A stretch of DNA of 64,000 bases from Daedaleopsis sinensis. Lineage: Eukaryota > Basidiomycota > Agaricomycetes > Polyporales > Polyporaceae. The position numbers were made by a program, and so were the translations under genes. Under the pieces are notes generated by a model. The model was not told the origin of the DNA. It was given only the letters and a program-made list of their open reading frames with translations, and ran no database searches. Shown here in pieces: positions 59,095 to 64,000 of the stretch (positions are counted from its first letter, which is position 1; each line of letters starts with the position of its first letter). Location of the stretch: NCBI GenBank assembly GCA_033807695.1, contig CM066301.1, positions 4,030,001-4,094,000 of the forward strand, given 5' to 3'.

Positions 59095-59555
59095 TTAGAA
59101 ATGTGCAACTCGCCCGATAGAGAAGAAGTGGGCAACAAAAAGCAAAGCATGTCCAGGAGTCATTGTGCTCGGGACCTTCACGGTGTAATTCTGGAACTCA
59201 GTCGTGCTAGTAGGCAGAGGCTGAGGCGTATAGTCGCCTTTAAAAAGTACCGGGCTAAACGTCCCCGTGTTGACAGGAGCGTTGCAGTCCGCCCGACCGC
59301 AAGATTGATTGAAGTCCAATGGCAACTGATACATCTGTGGACGGGGATATCGAGCCCTGCGATCGCAGAGACAGGCGAGTGAGTGACACGGCGGTGGGTA
59401 CCGTAGCGGGTGAGATATCGACGTACAGGTTTCTAGATATCAACGATTAGGTTGCTTCCGGCTGGAACGCCTGCAAATTCAGAGGGTGCAGCAATTTTGA
59501 CGCTCTGGGCGAACGCAGAGGCGGCGAGGGCGAGGAAGACAAATGCAAACTGCAT
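59095..59555 (-). pseudogene. Broken gene for a small basidiomycete secreted protein
   Basis: Starts with a clean signal peptide, MQFAFVFLALAASAFAQ, then IAAPSEFAGVPAGSNLIVDI, a pattern I recognise from small secreted proteins of wood-decay fungi. Two defects follow. First, an in-frame TAG comes directly after DI, before the intron donor. Second, caatcaatc near 59300 looks like a tandem 4-base duplication that shifts the frame; the expected downstream text DCNAPVNTGTFSPVLFKGDY and FQNYTVKVPSTM continues only in another frame. The end also lacks the usual closing block. I call it a pseudogene; a different splice pattern could rescue the first defect but not easily the second. Confidence 0.6.
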
Positions 59556-60713
59556 CACCGAAGAATGTGAAATTTAAAGTAGAAGTTCAGCGATGGAAGA
59601 AGAAAGGGAAGAGGGAAGCTGAAAATAAGAGCTCTGCATACTTAGTGCCAGCATATATACGTGCCGCACGCCAGCCAGTGACCAGACGAACGGCGAGAGC
59701 AACCCGCAATGTGTATCTTTGGACTGAATACGCTCGAAAATGTCTAGCGGTAGGGCTTATTGCTCCGTACTCACCTTTACCCGTCTACTCTGAGGTGTAG
59801 CCGCAGCGCACGCCGCAGAATAGCGGTCACAGGTGCATGGCCTACTACGCCTTCTGGCGGTGAAGATTGCATTCAAGCCCTGCCGCTCCTAAATATAGGG
59901 AATGAATGAGACGGCCTTTTGGATCGTTAACGTGCCTACGTACCGGTGTTTGACCCGAGCGAGACTATGATGATCCACAGCTGCCACGGAAAACGGATCA
60001 ATGGTAGTGGCTCATATTAGACGTAACGTGCCAACTGCTTATGTACCGAGTTATTGATTCAGTTGCAATACTTTTTGCAGCCGACATATGAAAGACCCAC
60101 AAAGTGATTGTTTGAACGGTAGCTCTTTGCAGAGCGGTCGTCAGTCAAAACTTGAAGCGTGAGTGATTATTGGTTCCGGGTCCACGGAACAACGCGCCTC
60201 TTTCAAAGAAAATGATCGACGAGCGTCGACTCAGTCCCCTTGAACATCGTCACGACGTGAGCGCCTCGGTAACGTCGACGCCGCGGCTGGACCCTCTAGG
60301 CTGCATTCGACCAAATTCGCCTGGCCTCGACTTGAACATTAAATATGGTATGTTTATGTTTAGCTGGTCTTGACTACTGACGGCCCTTGTCACTCACTGT
60401 GCAGTCTAGCGGTAGTTGGTGACCCATCTACAGCCGCCAATAAACTCCTTTACATCAAACCGGGTGGCTGCCAGTGGGCGACGTGATAGAGAACACGGCA
60501 TCGATGTTGTTATGCTGTAGGTGGTCATTCTGCATTGAATGTACCCACACAATCTACATAAGATAGAGCCAATGGTACAATGCGGGCGATGATAGATCGT
60601 CGCTCGTTGTTCTACGTCATAAACACTGTACACGCAAGAGATGTCCGGGAAGGATCGTCATGATCATGAAGACGCAGCTTGACTTGTCCATGCCACGTTC
60701 TGGAGCAGAGACA
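59556..60713. other. 1.2 kb without a gene
   Basis: No frame with protein-like content. It should hold the promoter of the secreted-protein pseudogene and the 3' UTR of UFD1. Confidence 0.5.
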
Positions 60714-62427
60714 CTAGTCGCTGTCATATTCCATGTAGTTCTCGTCGTCATCGTCCACGCCGAAATCTGGCGTCGGGCTCCGCTTTCGCTCTGCTTGCCC
60801 TTGTTGGCTCCGGGAAGGCAGGATGGGCACCGACGCACCGCCGGCTCCGAACGCCCGTGGTTGCGTGATTGCAGCTGCTGGGGCCGGACGGCGACCTAAG
60901 GATTGGCCACCTGAGCCCCACGATGCTGACGCGGCAGCTTGCTCCCTGCCTTTGCCCTTCCCAGGGGAAGAGCCCTGTATGTTACCGCCTGAAAGGGTGT
61001 TCCCAGAGCCGGAGAACACGTTGGACTGCTTGAGGTGTCATGTAACGTGAGTTTTCGGTTGAGCCATTTGTGCTGCTGAACAACATACCTGTTCCGGTGA
61101 GCTTGAAGGAGCCTGCGGCGGCACATATGTCTGCACATTGAACCCGAAGAGGAGCTTGCCGAATGGCAGATTCAGAGGCGCAGGCACATATACATCGTCC
61201 TCCAGGCTACTATTTGTCACCACTCTATGCTTGCTGAAGACCGGTCAGCTATCTGTATTGCCGTTGGAGGAAGCGAACTCACTCGGTGCGAATGATCTTA
61301 CTATCGTCTGGGACTTCCTCGGCCTTTCTATGGCTGACGCCCTTCCCCTTCGTCTTGCGCCCTCCCAACGTCTCGCCTTTTCCCTTGAAGCTTTCCCACT
61401 GGTCGCCTCCTTTGCTGATACCGGCTCTGGAAGCTGCACCAGAGAACGCACCAGCCATTGACGAGGAAGGACGGGAGGAGCCGGGTGTGGAGGAACTGAG
61501 ATCAATGTTCAGCTTGGACGCCATAGTAGGTTGTGGGGCAGCCTTCGGACGTTCGGGCTCGACATAACCAACGGGAGCGGCGAAGTCGACCTCTAAGTCG
61601 GTGTCTAGAACACTGATCCCTTCGCCACCTGGATGTGTCTCCATGACAAGCAAGCCAAAGACGATTGTGTTGTAGGAGATCTCGATGATGTCACCTTGTG
61701 TGAGAGCGGAGAAGTTGCGCAGAGCTTGTTCGAGGCTGCAGATGACATGAGAATTAGAGTTGCTTGAAAGAAAAAAAGTATACTTACACGGCTTTGGGAT
61801 CGGATATCTCGAGGAAATCGACCGTTTGTGCCTGGAGCTTAACCATCTTGCCTTTAGGTAGTTCGCAGCCAGTGACTCGAATAGGGTCGCCTTCGTTCAG
61901 CCGTAGAGTCTGCATCATCCACTGGGGTAGATGCACGCATCCCTCCTCGGCGATGAATTCGAGCACACCAGCATGCGTGGACGCAGCCGGATTGGCGGGG
62001 TTACGAAGCTTGAACATCCAAGGGGACTCGAGCTCCATGTTGCTGAGGAGGGCGACAGCAGATTGAGGCATAATGACTGTGCGAGTCCAGGTTGCATGAA
62101 TATGTGATGTGGATAGCGCACGGTGTTAGAAGACATACTCTTGCCACCATAGCTGACATTATCCCGCTGCCTTCCAGGAAGCAAAGCGACGCTATAAGCC
62201 TTGAAGTATTCATCGTAAGCCCTAGGATTTGGTCGTCCGATGCGATGAGCCGGGTGTCCACCGAATCCTCTATCCGCGGGTGAGTGGAAGCCGTCCGCAC
62301 ATAGATGTAGCGAACGTACAGATGAGCGAACAATCCGGCAGGACCTCCACCAGCAAATTGATCTTGATCAAACTAGTTCATAATCAGAGCAGGTAGCACA
62401 AGGTAAATGTGGACGTACGAAAGCCAT
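60714..62427 (-). CDS. UFD1: Ubiquitin fusion degradation protein 1 (Cdc48 cofactor)
   Basis: Part of the Cdc48-Npl4-Ufd1 complex that extracts ubiquitinated proteins, including in ER-associated degradation. The first coding exon is only ATG GCT TTC (62427-62419). The N-terminal double-psi barrel domain is clear: YFKAYSVALLPGRQRDNVSY, IIMPQSAVALLSNMELESPW, FKLRNPANPAASTHAGVLEF, EEGCVHLPQWMMQTLRLNEG, LPKGKMVKLQAQTVDFLEIS, LEQALRNFSALTQGDIIEIS and YNTIVFGLLVMETHPGGEGI, then DTDLEVDFAAPVGYVEPERP. The C-terminal part is serine- and glycine-rich and disordered, with a block NLPFGKLLFGFNV, and ends FGVDDDDENYMEYDSD. At least seven exons. It is divergent from the chaperonin gene, with 177 bases between starts. 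Confidence 0.92.
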
Positions 62428-62604
62428 GGTAGGGAGATGGTGGTCGGAGTACAAGAATTGAATTGAGCAGGACGCGGCGGGAGGCCCAACGCCGCAACGC
62501 GTAATTGGGCGCTTGTCCTCACGTGTGCGACACTGGGCGCCAATACCGCGTCTTGCAGCTTTGCGCATTTCGAGGCCGACTTCGATCCATCTTCCCCGTC
62601 CACC
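62428..62604. promoter_or_regulatory. Bidirectional promoter region of UFD1 and CCT4
   Basis: Only 177 bases separate the two divergent start codons, so promoter elements must be shared or interleaved. No TATA box is visible, which fits a housekeeping promoter. Confidence 0.55.
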
Positions 62605-64000
62605 ATGTCTGTCGCCGCCCCTTTTGCCCCTCCTGCTGTCTCCGGGTCAAACAAATCCTTCAATGACAAGGTACGTACCGAGGCTGGCATGTTGCGATCT
62701 CCAACTGACCGACTACTACCAGGGTAAACCTATGGAAGTGCGCCTGTCTAACATGGTCGCTGCGAAGGGTACGGTCAATTGGGATTCTCGTTATCATGGT
62801 GCGCGAACACTCAAAGGACGCGTGAATAGCGATTAGCGACGCAGTGCGGACATCATTAGGCCCGAGGGGTATGGACAAGATGGTGCGTACCGTCTAACGA
62901 TGATTTTGGTATCCCCAACTCATGGTTGCTGCGATCTATGTCAGATTCAAACCTCAAAGGGCGAGCTCATTATCACTAATGACGGCGCAACGATCTTGAA
63001 GAGTATTCAGGCATTGCACCCTGCTGCCAAAATGGTGTGTACTCTGTCCTACTCTTTTATTTGCAGAACCTTAACAGGTGATCAGCTTGTCGATCTATCC
63101 GCGGCGCAAGACGTTGAAGCCGGCGATGGTACAACGTCTGTAGTTGTCCTTGCTGGAAGCTTCCTTGGCGCTGCAGAGAAGATGCTCCAAAAAGGAATGC
63201 ACCCAACTGTGATCGCAGAATCGTTCCAAAAAGCGTCGGCGAAGGCAGTCGAGTTTTTGACGGAGCTCTCCACCCCAATCAACCTGGACGATAAGACATC
63301 ACTCCTGCGCGCCGCTACTACCTCTTTGAACTCGAAAGTCAGTGAAATATGCGACTTAGGTCGAAGATGTCTCACTGAATGCGCATTCACCAATAGATTG
63401 TGTCCCAATACTCGTCCACCCTTGCACCTATTGCCGTCGCTGCTGTCCTTCGTCTTGTGACCCCTACTTCCTCCAACGTCGACCTCCGAGACATCCGGGT
63501 AGTGAAGAAAGTGGGCGGAACGATCGAGGATACCGAGCTGGTCGACGGTGTAGTCCTTAACCAAAATGTTGTCACCACAGTCGGCGGTCCAACCCGGATC
63601 GAGAAGGCGAAAATCGGCATTATCCAGTTTCAATTGAGCGCGCCCAAACCTGACGTGCGCGGCGCATACCGTTATTCGTCTTCAATACTAATGAAGAAAT
63701 TTGTAGATGGATAACACCGTCGTGATCAACGACTACCGTCAAATGGACAAGGTGATCAAAGAGGGCCGGCAATACCTCCTCAACATGTGCAAGAAGATCA
63801 AGAAGGCAAACTGCAACGTTCTTCTCATTCAAAAATCCATCCTCCGCGACGCCGTCGACGACATCTCCCTTACCTTCCTGAAGCGGCTCAACATCCTCGC
63901 TGTTAAGGACGTCGAGCGTGACGAGATCGAGTTCCTCTCAAAGAGCTTAGGCGCAAAGCCCATAGCAGACATAGACGGGTTCACGGAGGACAAGCTCGGG
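62605..64000 (+). CDS. CCT4: T-complex protein 1 subunit delta (CCT4), 5' part
   Basis: Subunit of the cytosolic CCT chaperonin that folds actin and tubulin. Seven exons so far, all in phase: 62605-62670, 62723-62768, 62830-62882, 62945-63034, 63086-63337, 63397-63654 and 63707 to the window edge. [20 protein letters not shown] is followed by [26 protein letters not shown], the ATP-site motif [101 protein letters not shown] and [20 protein letters not shown]. The YRQMDKV and PIADID blocks are diagnostic for the delta subunit. The 3' part lies outside the window. Confidence 0.94.

Noticed and set aside
1..64000. tRNA, rRNA and CRISPR arrays
   Set aside because: No tRNA-like T-arm and acceptor pairs, rRNA blocks or spaced short repeats were noticed.

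Overview
The window is genomic DNA from a filamentous basidiomycete, most likely an Agaricomycete of polypore type. The reasons are GC-rich sequence, many introns of about 45 to 60 bases starting GTGAGT, GTACGT or GTAAGT, a DUF6534-type membrane protein, a small basidiomycete secreted-protein family, and housekeeping genes in an ordinary compact fungal arrangement. No bacterial feature, CRISPR array, rRNA or tRNA was recognised.

The window has two parts. Positions 1 to about 35 kb form an accessory island: sparse, with intron-split genes that look like ORF-poor DNA until spliced. It holds a divergent ribonucleotide reductase large subunit (minus strand, cut by the left edge), a 108-bp minisatellite, a SRPK/CLK-like protein kinase with altered catalytic motifs, three paralogues of an F-box plus nucleotidyltransferase-like family, an intact 1972-residue HUH-Rep/Pif1 helicase of Helitron type, a ribonucleotide reductase small subunit, several fungal proteins of unknown function, a non-autonomous hAT-type element with perfect ends and an 8-bp target duplication, and a GIY-YIG (T5orf172-type) protein. 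I found no capsid, packaging ATPase or DNA polymerase, so a virus origin is a hypothesis only. The concentration of dNTP supply, replication initiator/helicase, nuclease and kinase genes in one block is nevertheless unusual for a fungal chromosome.

From about 36 kb to the right edge the sequence is ordinary gene-dense chromosome: a tandem duplication carrying two copies of a small unknown protein gene (one copy ends in a dead 5' end of the next gene), the signal recognition particle receptor beta subunit, an inositol-polyphosphate 5-phosphatase, two tandem MFS transporters, glia maturation factor (ADF-H), GPI mannosyltransferase 1, Sar1, a DUF6534 membrane protein, a charged nuclear-type protein, a broken secreted-protein gene, UFD1, and the 5' part of the CCT delta chaperonin subunit. 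Several of these belong to the secretory pathway (SRPRB, SAR1, PIG-M, UFD1 for ER-associated degradation), but they are separate transcription units and the grouping is probably chance.

Exon coordinates come from reading-frame continuity, GT-AG sites and family alignment from memory; where I give exon lists, all splice phases were checked to close. No database search was run.
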